43,164 nucleotides of DNA from B2-G16 sp964528085 (GTDB lineage: Bacteria; Bipolaricaulota; Bipolaricaulia; UBA7950; UBA9294): NCBI GenBank assembly GCA_964528085.1, contig CAZGRE010000008.1, positions 1 to 43,164 of the forward strand. Reading direction: 5' to 3'. Made by a program: the position numbers and the translations under genes. Below the pieces are notes generated by a model. That model made no database searches, had not been told where the DNA came from, and worked only from the letters and a program-made list of their open reading frames with translations. Shown here in pieces: positions 22,968 through 31,669 of this stretch (positions within the stretch are counted from its first letter, which is position 1; each line of letters opens with the position of its first letter).

Positions 22968-24290
22968 ATGGAGCGATTGGAGTTCTCCCCTCGACCGGAG
23001 GGGCCGCTCGCCGAGCGAATGCGGCCGGGGAGGATCGAGGACGTGCTCGGCCAGGAGAGGATCCTCGGCCCGCAGGGGGCATTACGGGCCCTCATCGAGC
23101 GGGGAATCGATCTTCCGCTTCTGTTCTGGGGGCCGCCTGGGACGGGGAAGACGACGGTCGGGAGGATCATCGCCGACCGGACCGATGCCCGGTTCGTCCA
23201 CCTGTCGGCCGCCCTGACCGGGGTCAAGGAGGTGAGGCGGGCGCTCGAGGCCTCCCGCGACCGGTTCACCCTCGAGGGGAAGCGTGATCTCCTCTTCCTC
23301 GATGAGATACACCGGTTCAACCGCGCCCAGCAGGACGTCCTCCTCCCGTTCCTCGAGGAGGGGAGCGTCCTGTTCATCGGGGCGACGACGGAGAACCCGT
23401 CGTTCGCCCTCAACTCCGCCCTCCTCTCCCGCTGTCAGATCTTCCCGTTCGAGCCGTTAGACGAACGGGCGATTTCACGCCTGATCGACCGTGCCTGTGA
23501 GGACCGAGCCGGGCTCGCCGGCAGGTACGAGCTCACCCCGGAGGCGCGGGATATGATCGTCTCCCTCTCCGACGGGGATGCCCGCCGGGCGCTGACGACC
23601 CTTGAGCTGGCGAGCTCGATCGCCCCTGGGAGGTCGATCGACGCTGAGGTGATCAAATCGGCGGTGCAGAGGAAGGGGTTGCGCTACGATCGCGCCGGCG
23701 AGGAGCACTACAACCTGATCTCCGCGTTTCATAAGTCGATCCGCAATTCCGATCCTGATGCGGCCCTCTATTGGCTCGCCCGGATGCTCGAGGGGGGTGA
23801 GGATCCCCGCTACATCGCGCGCCGGCTGATCCGGATCGCCTCGGAGGACGTCGGCCTCGCCGATCCGGTCGGCCTCGAGCAGGCGGTCGCTGCATGGGAG
23901 GCGGTGGAGGCGATCGGGCTCCCGGAGTGCGATCTCGCCTTGGCCCAGGCCGCGGTCTATCTTGCCTGCTCTCCGAAGAGCAACGCGCTTTACACCGGGA
24001 TGAGCGATGCGACCCGCGACGTCCGCGAACATCCGGCGGCTGAGGTCCCGCTCCATCTTCGGAACGCCCCGACCCGCCTGATGAAGGGGCTAGGTTACGG
24101 GAAGGGATACAAGTACGCGCACGATTTCCCCTCCGGGGTCGCTCCGATGGAGTCTCTCCCCCCATCCCTCGCCGGGAGGCGCTACTTCCGTCCGACCGGA
24201 CGGGGATACGAGCGGGAGATCGCCGCCCGGTTGAAGGGGCTGAGAAAGAGGCTCGAACAGGCCGAGGGTGAGAAAGGCGGACCGGCCTAG
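22968..24290 (+). CDS. rarA: Replication-associated recombination protein RarA (MgsA)
   Basis: A 440-aa AAA+ ATPase of the clamp-loader/WHIP family that acts at stalled replication forks. It has the N-terminal LAERMRPGRIEDVLGQERILG, Walker A FWGPPGTGKTT (about 53-63), Walker B LLFLDEIHRFNRAQQDVLLP and sensor ATTENPSFALNSALLSRC. The C-terminal part (about 255-430) carries SAFHKSIRNSDPDAALYWLA and KGYKYAHDFP, both RarA-specific. The gene is divergent from the tRNA cluster and lies within 1 kb of the origin. It is likely transcribed as a leaderless mRNA. Confidence 0.95.
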   Translation: MERLEFSPRPEGPLAERMRPGRIEDVLGQERILGPQGALRALIERGIDLPLLFWGPPGTGKTTVGRIIADRTDARFVHLSAALTGVKEVRRALEASRDRFTLEGKRDLLFLDEIHRFNRAQQDVLLPFLEEGSVLFIGATTENPSFALNSALLSRCQIFPFEPLDERAISRLIDRACEDRAGLAGRYELTPEARDMIVSLSDGDARRALTTLELASSIAPGRSIDAEVIKSAVQRKGLRYDRAGEEHYNLISAFHKSIRNSDPDAALYWLARMLEGGEDPRYIARRLIRIASEDVGLADPVGLEQAVAAWEAVEAIGLPECDLALAQAAVYLACSPKSNALYTGMSDATRDVREHPAAEVPLHLRNAPTRLMKGLGYGKGYKYAHDFPSGVAPMESLPPSLAGRRYFRPTGRGYEREIAARLKGLRKRLEQAEGEKGGPA

Positions 24291-24298
24291 CTTCGGAT

Positions 24299-24469
24299 CT
24301 ACCTCTTCGACTTTTTCTCCATCCGGTCGAGGTACTGGAGGATCGCCTCGACGATCAGGTAGTTCACCGACCGGTCCTTCTTCGCTGCGAGCTTTATCAG
24401 CCGCTCGATCGGCCGCTTCTTTGCCTTCTCCTTCGGGATGTAGATCGACAGTGCGTTCTCTTTTGGCAC
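24299..24469 (-). CDS. Small ribbon-helix-helix (CopG/Arc-type) protein
   Basis: This 56-aa frame starts at GTG 24469 with AAGGGGGG 6 nt upstream and stops at 24299. The protein has a short beta-strand (ALSIYIP), a first helix (PIERLIKLAAKK) and a second helix after a Ser-Val turn (SVNYLIVEAILQYLD), ending in a Lys-rich tail. This is the CopG/Arc ribbon-helix-helix plan, in which dimers bind DNA through the paired strands. No toxin gene is adjacent, so it is more likely a transcription regulator than an antitoxin. It lies between rarA (convergent) and an acyl-CoA synthetase. The promoter TTGCCA-17-TATACT lies 26 nt upstream. Confidence 0.82.
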   Translation of the reverse strand: MPKENALSIYIPKEKAKKRPIERLIKLAAKKDRSVNYLIVEAILQYLDRMEKKSKR

Positions 24470-24495
24470 TAGAATCCCCCCTTATCTTTGACCGA

Positions 24496-24524
24496 AGTAT
24501 ATAGCCATTGTTCGCTTTTGGCAA
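24496..24524 (-). promoter_or_regulatory. Promoter of the ribbon-helix-helix gene
   Basis: On the minus strand TTGCCA (24524-24519), 17-nt spacer, TATACT (24501-24496), each a 5/6 match. The message would have a leader of about 20 nt with a good Shine-Dalgarno sequence. Confidence 0.7.
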
Positions 24525-24534
24525 AAGTTGAAGC

Positions 24535-26175
24535 TCAGCCCTTCTGCTGGTGAAGATAGCGCTTTATGTCGAGCTTAACGCTCTTTTCGAACGGCCGATC
24601 GACGAGGGTTATCGCCTCCTTGTACTTGATTCGTTTAAAAACGGCGAGGTTCTCGCTCTTCTCCTTTATCGCTTCCCAGATGTGATCGAGCGCCTCCTCA
24701 TCGGTCTTGATGCCGATCTTCTTAAGGACCTCCCAGTTCGGGTAGACCTGGGCTGATACCGTTGGGACCCCCTGCCTCCTCCCCTCGTAGACCATGATCT
24801 CCTCGATCGCCGGGATCGTCGAGAGCTCCCATTCGATCTCCTCCGGATAGACGTTCTTCCCCGTCTCGAGGACGATCACGTTCTTCTCGCGGCCGGATAG
24901 TACGAGGAGGCCGTCGCGGTACGTCCCGAGGTCGCCGGTGTGGAACCATCCGTCATCGTCGAGCACCTCGGCCGTCGCCTTCTCGTTCTTGTAGTAGCCG
25001 GCCATGATGTTCGGGCCGCGGGCGAGGACCTCGCCGACCCCGTCCTCATCCGGGTGATCGATCTTGATCTCGACCCCTTCGATCGGTTTCATCCCCGGCC
25101 GGTCGGCGAACGCTTCGGAGAGGGTGAGGAGCGGGGATGTCTCGGTCAGCCCGTACCCCTCCATTATTCCGATCCCCATCTTCCTGAATCCGTTCGCTGC
25201 CTCCGGGCTGAGCGGCGCGCCGCCTGATGTGAAGAACCTGAACTGCTTCCCGAACAGCTTCTTCTTAGTCAGCCTTCCGAACAGGGTGGGAGAGACCCGA
25301 TAGATGAACCGCTTGAGGGCGCTCTTTCTTATCGATTCCTGAATCCTGCTGTAGAGGACGTTGTACAGCTTGGGGACGCCGAGGAGGATCGTCGGACGTG
25401 ACATCGTCATCACCGCGGACAGGTTCCTGTCGACCGGGGTGTAGGTCGTCGTCCCGCCGGTGATCAGCGGGCTGACGAGGGTCATCGTCAGCCCGTAGAT
25501 GTGGTTCCACGGGACGATCGACAGGAAGTTGTCCTCGGGGGAGAGCTCGACGCACTTGACCGCGGTGAGGGCGTTCGACGCGATGTTCGCATGCGTCAGC
25601 ATCGCCCCCTTCGGGTTTCCGGTCGTCCCCGAGGTGTACATCAAGATCGCCATGTCGTCCGGTGAGATCTCAGCCCGCGGGGCGAGCGGCTTTCCGAGGA
25701 GGAGGGCATCGAGGAAGTGGACCCCTTCATGTTTTACGCGATCCATCGAGACGATGAAGATGTCCTTAAGCGGTCCCTCCTTCAATTGGAGGACGTCCTC
25801 GACCTTCCCGCCGGAGACGACTACCCCCTTCACATCCGCCTCGGTCAGGATCCGGCCGATCTCCCCCGGCTGCAGCTCGGGGTCGAGCGGGACGACGACC
25901 GCCCCGCAGTGGAGGATCGCAAAGAAACTCGTCGCCCACGCCGCCCGCGGCTTCGATATCAGGGCGACGTGGTCCTTCGGCGATACGCCGAGCTCGGAGA
26001 GTGCCGATGCAAAACGCCCTACCATCTCTCCGAGCCTTTCGTACGAGATCTCGTTCAGGACGAGCCTCGTCCCCCTCCCGCGCTTCCGCTCCTTCGGGAT
26101 CGGCATCCGCAGCGCGATCCGCTCCTTGTGGTTTGAGACCGCCTCGTCGAACAGCTCAGAGATCGTCGGGTACAC
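24535..26175 (-). CDS. Long-chain acyl-CoA synthetase (AMP-forming)
   Basis: A 546-aa member of the acyl/AMP-forming synthetase family, which converts a fatty acid, CoA and ATP to acyl-CoA. Core motifs are intact: the P-loop YTSGTTGNPKG (about 189-199), GYGLTETSP (about 343-351), the ATP-binding DGWFHTGDLG (about 413-422) and SGREKNVIVLETGKNVYPEEIE (about 430-450). The last residues contain RPFEKSVKLDIKRYL, in which one Lys should be the catalytic lysine. No membrane segments are seen. The GTG start has GGGGGTGAGGTGA upstream. It lies 65 nt downstream of trxB and could be read from the trxB promoter. Confidence 0.9.
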   Translation of the reverse strand: MYPTISELFDEAVSNHKERIALRMPIPKERKRGRGTRLVLNEISYERLGEMVGRFASALSELGVSPKDHVALISKPRAAWATSFFAILHCGAVVVPLDPELQPGEIGRILTEADVKGVVVSGGKVEDVLQLKEGPLKDIFIVSMDRVKHEGVHFLDALLLGKPLAPRAEISPDDMAILMYTSGTTGNPKGAMLTHANIASNALTAVKCVELSPEDNFLSIVPWNHIYGLTMTLVSPLITGGTTTYTPVDRNLSAVMTMSRPTILLGVPKLYNVLYSRIQESIRKSALKRFIYRVSPTLFGRLTKKKLFGKQFRFFTSGGAPLSPEAANGFRKMGIGIMEGYGLTETSPLLTLSEAFADRPGMKPIEGVEIKIDHPDEDGVGEVLARGPNIMAGYYKNEKATAEVLDDDGWFHTGDLGTYRDGLLVLSGREKNVIVLETGKNVYPEEIEWELSTIPAIEEIMVYEGRRQGVPTVSAQVYPNWEVLKKIGIKTDEEALDHIWEAIKEKSENLAVFKRIKYKEAITLVDRPFEKSVKLDIKRYLHQQKG

Positions 26176-26240
26176 TCACCTCACCCCCATGAGATCGTCG
26201 GCCGGGTCTTAATCCGCTCCCTCAATCGGCCACGAGGGAG

Positions 26241-27185
26241 CTACCCCGACAGGTGTTTCTCCGCCTCTATCCCTGCGATCGCCCCTTCCCCGGCGGCGAT
26301 CACACCTTGTGCATACCGATTGGCGTCGATCCGTGCGTCCCCAGCGGCGAAGATTCCAGGGACGCTCGTACGGAGCCTGTTATCGGTCATGATGTACCCG
26401 TTCTCATCGAGATCGACCGTCCCTTTGAGAAAATCGGTCTGCGGGACGTGTCCGATGTTGACGAATACGCCATCGATCTCGATCGCCTCGGTCTCGCCCG
26501 TCTCAAGGTTCCTCAACCGGACCCCGGTCACCCGCTCCTCTCCGAGGACCTCCACGACGACCCGGTTCCAGTAAAACTCGATCTTTGGGTTCTCCCGGGC
26601 GCGCTTCTGAAGGATCGGCGCGGCGCGGAAGGCCTTCGGGTCGTCCTTCGGATGTCTTACCACGATCTTGACGCTCTCGGCAAACCGTGTCAGGAAGATC
26701 GCCTCGGTCAGGCCGGAGTCGCCGGCCCCGACCTCGATGATCCTCTTCCCTTGGAAGAAGAACCCGTCGCAGGTGGCGCAGTACGAGACCCCTTTCCCTT
26801 TCAGCCGGCTCGCACCCTCCGCCGGGAGCTCGCGCGGCCGCGAGCCCGGGGAGAGGATCACCGCCCGGGCCTCGTACGATCCGTGCGCGGTGACGACCCG
26901 ATGGGCCCCTTCACCAGGTTCGATCCGAACGACCTCATCCTGGAGGATCGTCGCGCCGAACCGCTCGGCCTGCCTGCGGAGCTTCTGCATCAGCTCCGGG
27001 GCGGCGACCGCCTCCTCGAACCCGGGCCAGTTCTCGATCAGGTCGGTCTCGTTCAATTGGCCACCCGGGAGCCCCTTCTCGATTACGAGGGTGGAGAGGA
27101 GGGCGCGGCCGGTGTATATGGCAGCGGTCAACCCGGCCGGGCCGGCGCCGATGATGATCGCGTCATAGCTTCTCTGTTCGGGCAT
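26241..27185 (-). CDS. trxB: Thioredoxin reductase
   Basis: A 314-aa FAD/NADPH enzyme that keeps thioredoxin reduced. It has the FAD motif IIGAGPAGLTAAIY (about 11-24), the redox-active CATC (Cys136, Cys139), an NADPH-domain glycine motif reading EVGAGDSGLTEA instead of the usual VxGGGDSAxEEA, and the C-terminal FAGDARIDANRYAQGVIAAGEG. The Gly-to-Ala and loop changes might alter the cofactor preference. The start codon is 7 nt from a consensus TATAAT, with no Shine-Dalgarno sequence, so the mRNA should be leaderless. The promoter -35 lies in the 3' end of xseB. Confidence 0.93.
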   Translation of the reverse strand: MPEQRSYDAIIIGAGPAGLTAAIYTGRALLSTLVIEKGLPGGQLNETDLIENWPGFEEAVAAPELMQKLRRQAERFGATILQDEVVRIEPGEGAHRVVTAHGSYEARAVILSPGSRPRELPAEGASRLKGKGVSYCATCDGFFFQGKRIIEVGAGDSGLTEAIFLTRFAESVKIVVRHPKDDPKAFRAAPILQKRARENPKIEFYWNRVVVEVLGEERVTGVRLRNLETGETEAIEIDGVFVNIGHVPQTDFLKGTVDLDENGYIMTDNRLRTSVPGIFAAGDARIDANRYAQGVIAAGEGAIAGIEAEKHLSG

Positions 27186-27192
27186 GGTTCGG

Positions 27193-27220
27193 ATTATATG
27201 TGAGTATCACGATACGTCAA
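27193..27220 (-). promoter_or_regulatory. trxB promoter
   Basis: On the minus strand TTGACG (27220-27215), 16-nt spacer, perfect TATAAT (27198-27193). The -10 ends 7 nt before the ATG. This is the clearest leaderless promoter of the window. Confidence 0.8.
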
Positions 27221-27422
27221 AAGGCTCGAGCGAGAAGGTCCCCTTCGTCCCTTCGACCGCCTTTTCGATTCTGAGCTTCGCCTCCTCGAGGTCCTTCTTG
27301 ATCGACGTGGCGAGGGCGAGCCCCTCTTCGAACAGGGAGATCGCCTCGTCCAATGGGAGGTCGTTCTTCTCGAGGCGGGTTGTAATCCCCTCGAGCTTCT
27401 CCAGCGCCTCTTCGATCTTCAT
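27207..27422 (-). CDS. xseB: Exodeoxyribonuclease VII small subunit
   Basis: A 71-aa helical protein with the family motif FEEALEKLEGITTRLEKNDLPL-like start (here EEALEKLEGITTRLEKNDL) and DEAISLFEEGLALA. Multiple small subunits wrap the large XseA subunit of exonuclease VII, which digests single-stranded DNA. The ATG overlaps the xseA stop by 4 nt, so the two are translationally coupled. The C-terminus is Thr/Gly/Ser rich and not conserved. Confidence 0.93.
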   Translation of the reverse strand: MKIEEALEKLEGITTRLEKNDLPLDEAISLFEEGLALATSIKKDLEEAKLRIEKAVEGTKGTFSLEPFDVS

Positions 27423-28639
27423 TCGCCTGTCACCTCCTCGATTCGGGATGATATCCGACCGTGAAGGAGGAGCGTCGTGATCTCCGTTCCCGCGGTCAGC
27501 CGGCTCACCTCGCGCAGCGGGATTTTCTCCCCTTTGCGGAAGGTCATCGAATAGCCACGCCTAAGCGGGAGGCGGGGATCGGAGAGGCGGAGTACGTCCT
27601 CGAGATGGGCGAGGCGGTCGGCCCGGTCCTTCCATCCCCTCCCGGTCGAGCGGGTAAGATCGGAGAGCGAGATATCGAGCCGCTGCGCGATCGTCTCTAA
27701 CCTCCGCGCCGGGAGCCGGTAGAGGTGATCCCGCAGGTTCCGGTCGAGCTCGCCCGCGCGTGCTTCCAGCCTTAAGCGTAGGGCGCGGGCCATCCGAGAG
27801 ACCGAGGCCGATACCCCCTCGATCAGCCTTCCGCGGTCAGGGACGAGGAGCTCGGCCGCGGCCGACGGGGTCGGAGCGCGGAGGTCGGCGACGAAGTCGG
27901 TGATCGCAAAGTCGATCTCGTGGCCGACCGCGGAGACGGTCGGTATCTTGCAGGCGGATATAGCCCGCGCTACGCGCTCGTCGTTGAACGCCATCAGATC
28001 CTCGGCCGATCCCCCCCCGCGGCCGATGATCAACGCATTGAGCGGCCCTACCCGCGCGGAGAAGCGTTCCGCGCTCCCGATCGCCCGGACGATCTCATCC
28101 GGCGCCGCTTCTCCCTGTACCGCCGCGGGGAAGAGGAAGACCCGCGCGATCGGCCATCGGCGCGAGAGGACGGAGTGGATGTCCCGGATCGCTGCACCGG
28201 TCGGTGAGGTTACCACCCCGATCCTGGTAGGGAATGGAGGGATGGGCTTCTTCCGCTCACGATCGAACAGACCTTCCGCCTGCAGGCGCCGCTTCAGCCG
28301 CTCGAACGCCGCCTGCAACGCCCCCTCCCCGATCGGTTGGATCAGGGTTGCGACGAGCTGGTAGCGGCCGCGCGGCTCATAGACGGTCAGCTTACCGTAG
28401 GCGAGGACGACCGTCCCCGCCTCGAGCGGGGCATCAGGGAGGTTCCCCAGTCGACTCTTGAACCTGACGGCGCTGATCTCGGCCGATTCGTCCTTCAGTG
28501 TGAAGTAGAGGTGGCCGGACGCGGCCCGCTTCAGCTCCGCGATCTCCCCCTTCACCCAGATCGGGTTGAACGCACCCTCCAGCAGCTCGCGGCTCGAGCG
28601 ATTCAACTCGGAGACCGTGTATACGCGTTCTTCCATCAT
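27419..28639 (-). CDS. xseA: Exodeoxyribonuclease VII large subunit
   Basis: A 406-aa nuclease subunit. The N-terminal OB-fold (about 1-105) contains YTVSELNRSSRELLEGAF and WVKGEIAELKRAASGHLYF. The catalytic domain (about 120-330) contains the motifs RIGVVTSPTGAAIRDI, LIIGRGGGSAEDLMAFND and PTVSAVGHEIDFAITDFVAD, followed by RAPTPSAAAE. A C-terminal helical tail ends in RGYSMTF. TACACT lies 6 nt before the first ATG; no Shine-Dalgarno sequence is seen. It is divergent from rnpA (86 nt). Confidence 0.95.
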   Translation of the reverse strand: MMEERVYTVSELNRSSRELLEGAFNPIWVKGEIAELKRAASGHLYFTLKDESAEISAVRFKSRLGNLPDAPLEAGTVVLAYGKLTVYEPRGRYQLVATLIQPIGEGALQAAFERLKRRLQAEGLFDRERKKPIPPFPTRIGVVTSPTGAAIRDIHSVLSRRWPIARVFLFPAAVQGEAAPDEIVRAIGSAERFSARVGPLNALIIGRGGGSAEDLMAFNDERVARAISACKIPTVSAVGHEIDFAITDFVADLRAPTPSAAAELLVPDRGRLIEGVSASVSRMARALRLRLEARAGELDRNLRDHLYRLPARRLETIAQRLDISLSDLTRSTGRGWKDRADRLAHLEDVLRLSDPRLPLRRGYSMTFRKGEKIPLREVSRLTAGTEITTLLLHGRISSRIEEVTGE

Positions 28640-28652
28640 CGATTAAGTGTAG

Positions 28653-28672
28653 CCCCTCTCTCTGCTGAGGGG
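28653..28672. repeat. 6-bp inverted repeat between the xseA and rnpA promoters
   Basis: CCCCTC (28653-28658) and GAGGGG (28667-28672) flank an 8-nt loop. The repeat abuts the xseA -10 and lies 18 nt before the rnpA -35. It may be an operator for the divergent pair; nothing else supports this. Confidence 0.3.
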
Positions 28673-28690
28673 AAATGGAAGGCTGAAACC

Positions 28691-28719
28691 TTGAGATACA
28701 CGCACCTTCGGGCTATAGT
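28691..28719 (+). promoter_or_regulatory. rnpA-greA-lysS promoter
   Basis: TTGAGA (28691-28696), 17-nt spacer, TATAGT (28714-28719), each 5/6. The ATG of rnpA is 6 nt further on, which predicts a leaderless mRNA. Confidence 0.72.
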
Positions 28720-28725
28720 CCGGGT

Positions 28726-29091
28726 ATGTCCGGCGGCGGTGAGGGCCGTTTTCCTGCCACCATGCGCCTGAAGCGTAGGAGGGACTTTCAAGCCGTCTAT
28801 CGTGATGGCGCGGTGTGGAAGGGGTCCTGTCTTTCTCTCTACGTTCTTGGGAGGGAGACCGGAAAGCGGATCGGGATAGTCATTCCGCGCAAGTGGGGAA
28901 CGGCTGTGGAGAGGAACCGGATGAAGCGGCGGCTGAGAGAGGCCTTCCGCAAGAGCCAACGTCTCCTTCCGAACGCTGATATCATTGTGAAGCCGACCGT
29001 CGCTTGCCGTGAGGTTCCGGTCGAGACGCTCGGCCGGATCCTCGTCGACGCCGTGACGGAGATCGTGCAAACGGAGGTGGCCGATGAATAA
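28726..29091 (+). CDS. rnpA: Ribonuclease P protein component
   Basis: A 121-aa basic protein that binds the RNase P RNA and helps mature tRNA 5' ends. It has the N-terminal GRFPATMRLKRRRDFQ (the FPxxxRL..F pattern of RnpA), GKRIGIVIPRKWG and the RNA-binding signature AVERNRMKRRLREAFR. An internal ATG at 28762 is possible, but the conserved FP motif lies upstream of it, so 28726 is preferred. rpmH, normally found just upstream, is absent; the preceding 86 nt hold only the promoter. The 3' end overlaps greA by 8 nt. Confidence 0.93.
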   Translation: MSGGGEGRFPATMRLKRRRDFQAVYRDGAVWKGSCLSLYVLGRETGKRIGIVIPRKWGTAVERNRMKRRLREAFRKSQRLLPNADIIVKPTVACREVPVETLGRILVDAVTEIVQTEVADE

Positions 29092-29563
29092 GGAGAAGAT
29101 CTACCTCACAGAAGAGGGATATGCGTTGATGAAGCAGGAGCTCGAGCACGCTCAGAAGATCCTCTACGAAGAGATCCCTGAGAAGCTGAAGGCATCGAAG
29201 CTGAACGGTGGGGACCTGCGCGAGAACAAGGAATACATGTATCTGCAGAGCCAGCAGCAATACTACGAGCGCGAGGTGAGGAGGCTGACGTCGATCCTCG
29301 AGGCGGCTGAGATCCTCCCCGAAGAGGATATCTCCAAGGACGAGATCGGGATCGGCTCGAGCTTTATCCTGCAGGATCTGACGATCATGGAGAGCGGGAC
29401 GTTCACCCTCGTCAGCCGGCCGGAGGTCGACCTTGAGAAGGGGAAGATCTCGGTCGAGTCCCCTGTCGGCCGCCTCCTCCTCGGTAAGAAGGAGGGGGAC
29501 GAGGTGACGGCCGAGCTCCCCTGGGGGAAGGCGCGGTTCCGCGTGATAACGATCAACAAGTGA
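29084..29563 (+). CDS. greA: Transcription elongation factor GreA
   Basis: A 159-aa cleavage factor that rescues backtracked RNA polymerase. The N-terminal coiled coil (about 1-75) carries the tip motif NGGDLRENKEY, whose Asp and Glu act in the polymerase secondary channel, and the C-terminal domain (about 80-159) has the usual GSSFILQDL and SPVGRLLLGKKEGDEV. Its ATG lies inside the end of rnpA, so it is cotranscribed and probably coupled. Confidence 0.95.
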   Translation: MNKEKIYLTEEGYALMKQELEHAQKILYEEIPEKLKASKLNGGDLRENKEYMYLQSQQQYYEREVRRLTSILEAAEILPEEDISKDEIGIGSSFILQDLTIMESGTFTLVSRPEVDLEKGKISVESPVGRLLLGKKEGDEVTAELPWGKARFRVITINK

Positions 29564-29575
29564 CCTAGGGATCCG

Positions 29576-31039
29576 ATGACCGACCCGTTGATGAAGGTCC
29601 GCTTGGACCACCTTAAGAGGTTAAGCGCGCGCGGTATCGATCCTTACCCGGCCCGCGTCCCACCGGTCGAACCGATCGGGGGGGTGATTAAGAGGCGTAC
29701 AGGGGAGGGGGAGGATAATCCCGACCGCGTGACGATCGCCGGCCGGCTCGTCGGGTTTCGGAGGATGGGAAAGGCCTCGTTCTTCGATCTCCGCGACGGA
29801 TCGGGGAAGATCCAGGTACACGCCACTCTCGACTCCCTCGGCGAGGAGGGATACGCCTCCCTCGGCGAGACCGATATCGGCGACTTCCTCGCCGTCTCCG
29901 GATCGGTCTTCCGGACGAAGCGGGGCGAGCTGACGATCAGGGCCGAGGAGTGGACGTTCTTGGCGAAGGCGATCCGCCCGCTCCCTGAAAAGTGGCACGG
30001 GCTGAAGGACGTCGAGCTACGCCATCGCCACCGCTCCCTCGATCTCATCGCCAACGAGTCGACCCGGGAGAGATTCATCCGCCGCTCGCGGATGATCTCC
30101 TCGATCAGGCGCCTCCTCGACGAGAGGGGGTTCATCGAGGTGGAGACTCCGGTGATGCAGCCGATCGCCGGAGGGGCCCTCGCCCGGCCGTTCGTCACCC
30201 ACCACAACGCCCTAGATATCGACCTTTATCTTCGGATCTCGCTTGAGCTTTATTTGAAGCGGCTGTTGGTCGGGGGGATCGACCGGGTATACGAGATCGG
30301 GAAGTGCTTCCGGAACGAGGGGGTATCGAGCGAGCACAATCCTGAGTTCACCATGCTCGAGGTCTACCAGGCCTACGCCGACTACGAGGATATGATGGAT
30401 CTTGCCGAGGCCCTCGTCACCGAGGCGCTCGGGTCGGTCTCCGGCTCGCTTAAGATTGAGCGGGGCGGGGAAAAGATCGATTTCTCCCCTCCTTGGCGGC
30501 GGGTGCGGATGTTCGATGCGATCCTCGATTCCTGTGGGATCGACGTTTCATCCCTCTCCGCCGAGGAGATAAGAAAGGCCGCGTCTGCCAAGGGGATCGA
30601 GCTTCCCGATGAGGAGGCGGGGAGGCTGATCGAGGGGCTGTTCGAGCGGTTTGTGGAGCCGGGACTCGTTTCGCCGACGTTCGTCTACGACTACCCGGCG
30701 AGCATCTCCCCCCTTGCCAAACGCTCTCCGGATGATGAGCGGATCGTCGAGCGCTTCGAGCTGTTCGCCGGCGGGATGGAGCTTGCGAATGCGTTCACCG
30801 AGCTGAATGACCCGATCGATCAGCGGAGGCGGTTCGAACGGCAGCAGGGGTTGCGCGAGGGAGGGGACGATGAGGCGCATCGGATGGACGAGGACTTCCT
30901 GTTCGCACTCGAGCACGGGATGCCCCCGGCCGGCGGGATGGGGATCGGGATCGATCGGCTGGCGATCCTCATTACCGGGGCGGAATCGATCCGCGATGTC
31001 ATCCTGTTCCCGACCCTGCGAGGGAGGGGGGAGAAGTGA
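29576..31039 (+). CDS. lysS: Lysyl-tRNA synthetase, class II
   Basis: A 487-aa class II synthetase that charges tRNA-Lys, of which two genes lie 7 kb away. The N-terminal OB-fold anticodon-binding domain (about 45-140) has VTIAGRLVGFRRMGKASFFDLRD-like sequence. Motif 2 is FRNEGVSSEHNPEFTMLE, and motif 3 ends in GGMGIGIDRLAIL near the C-terminus, followed by IRDVILFPTLR. Length is normal. It starts 12 nt after greA with a weak GGGATCC-type ribosome site and overlaps the PAP2 gene by 4 nt. Confidence 0.96.
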   Translation: MTDPLMKVRLDHLKRLSARGIDPYPARVPPVEPIGGVIKRRTGEGEDNPDRVTIAGRLVGFRRMGKASFFDLRDGSGKIQVHATLDSLGEEGYASLGETDIGDFLAVSGSVFRTKRGELTIRAEEWTFLAKAIRPLPEKWHGLKDVELRHRHRSLDLIANESTRERFIRRSRMISSIRRLLDERGFIEVETPVMQPIAGGALARPFVTHHNALDIDLYLRISLELYLKRLLVGGIDRVYEIGKCFRNEGVSSEHNPEFTMLEVYQAYADYEDMMDLAEALVTEALGSVSGSLKIERGGEKIDFSPPWRRVRMFDAILDSCGIDVSSLSAEEIRKAASAKGIELPDEEAGRLIEGLFERFVEPGLVSPTFVYDYPASISPLAKRSPDDERIVERFELFAGGMELANAFTELNDPIDQRRRFERQQGLREGGDDEAHRMDEDFLFALEHGMPPAGGMGIGIDRLAILITGAESIRDVILFPTLRGRGEK

Positions 31040-31605
31040 GGTCGCTGACCAGGGTCTTCGAGCGGATCGATCCGGCGGTCGAGCGACTCTTCCGCTGGGA
31101 CGAGCGGATGGTGGAATTCTTGAGCGAACAGCCGTTCCTCCGCCGCCTCTCCCCTCTATTCCTCACGGCGACGATCCTCGGTGACGGGTACATCTGGGGG
31201 GTCCTCGGCCTCGGGCTGATCATGTTCGGCCGACCTGTCGATCGGATGAACGTGTTGATCGGGCTTGCTGTCTCGATCGTGAACGTCATGATGTTCAGGT
31301 TCCTAAAGCTCGTTTTTTCACGGGAGCGGCCGATCCCGGTCGAGTACACCCTCCGTTCGCGGATGGTCGACACATACTCGTTCCCGTCCGGGCATGCCAC
31401 GACGTCGTTCGGCCTGGCGTGGGTCGTCGTCACCTCCTATCCGCATCCGCTCGTCGGATTGGGGGTCTATCTCGTCGCCACGCTGATCTCCTTCTCCCGC
31501 GTCTTCGTCCGCGAGCACTATCCGCTCGATGTCCTGTTCGGGGCCGTCCTCGGCTCGTTGATCGCCGCCTATTTCGATCCGCTCTTCCGCTGGCTCACCT
31601 TTTGA
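31036..31605 (+). CDS. PAP2-family membrane phosphatase
   Basis: A 189-aa protein with five or six hydrophobic segments. The three phosphatase motifs are present: KLVFSRERP (KxxxxxxRP), PSGHATTS and SRVFVREHYPLDV (SRxxxxxHxxxD), with the catalytic His in the last. The family dephosphorylates lipid phosphates such as phosphatidic acid or undecaprenyl pyrophosphate at the membrane. Whether this copy recycles undecaprenyl pyrophosphate cannot be decided. The GTG start overlaps the lysS stop by 4 nt. Confidence 0.9.
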   Translation: MRSLTRVFERIDPAVERLFRWDERMVEFLSEQPFLRRLSPLFLTATILGDGYIWGVLGLGLIMFGRPVDRMNVLIGLAVSIVNVMMFRFLKLVFSRERPIPVEYTLRSRMVDTYSFPSGHATTSFGLAWVVVTSYPHPLVGLGVYLVATLISFSRVFVREHYPLDVLFGAVLGSLIAAYFDPLFRWLTF

Positions 31606-31669
31606 AAGAGACCGAGGGGATCGCGTAGAATCATTCAGCTTGGCAACCTATCCTTTAAAGGAGCGTTCG

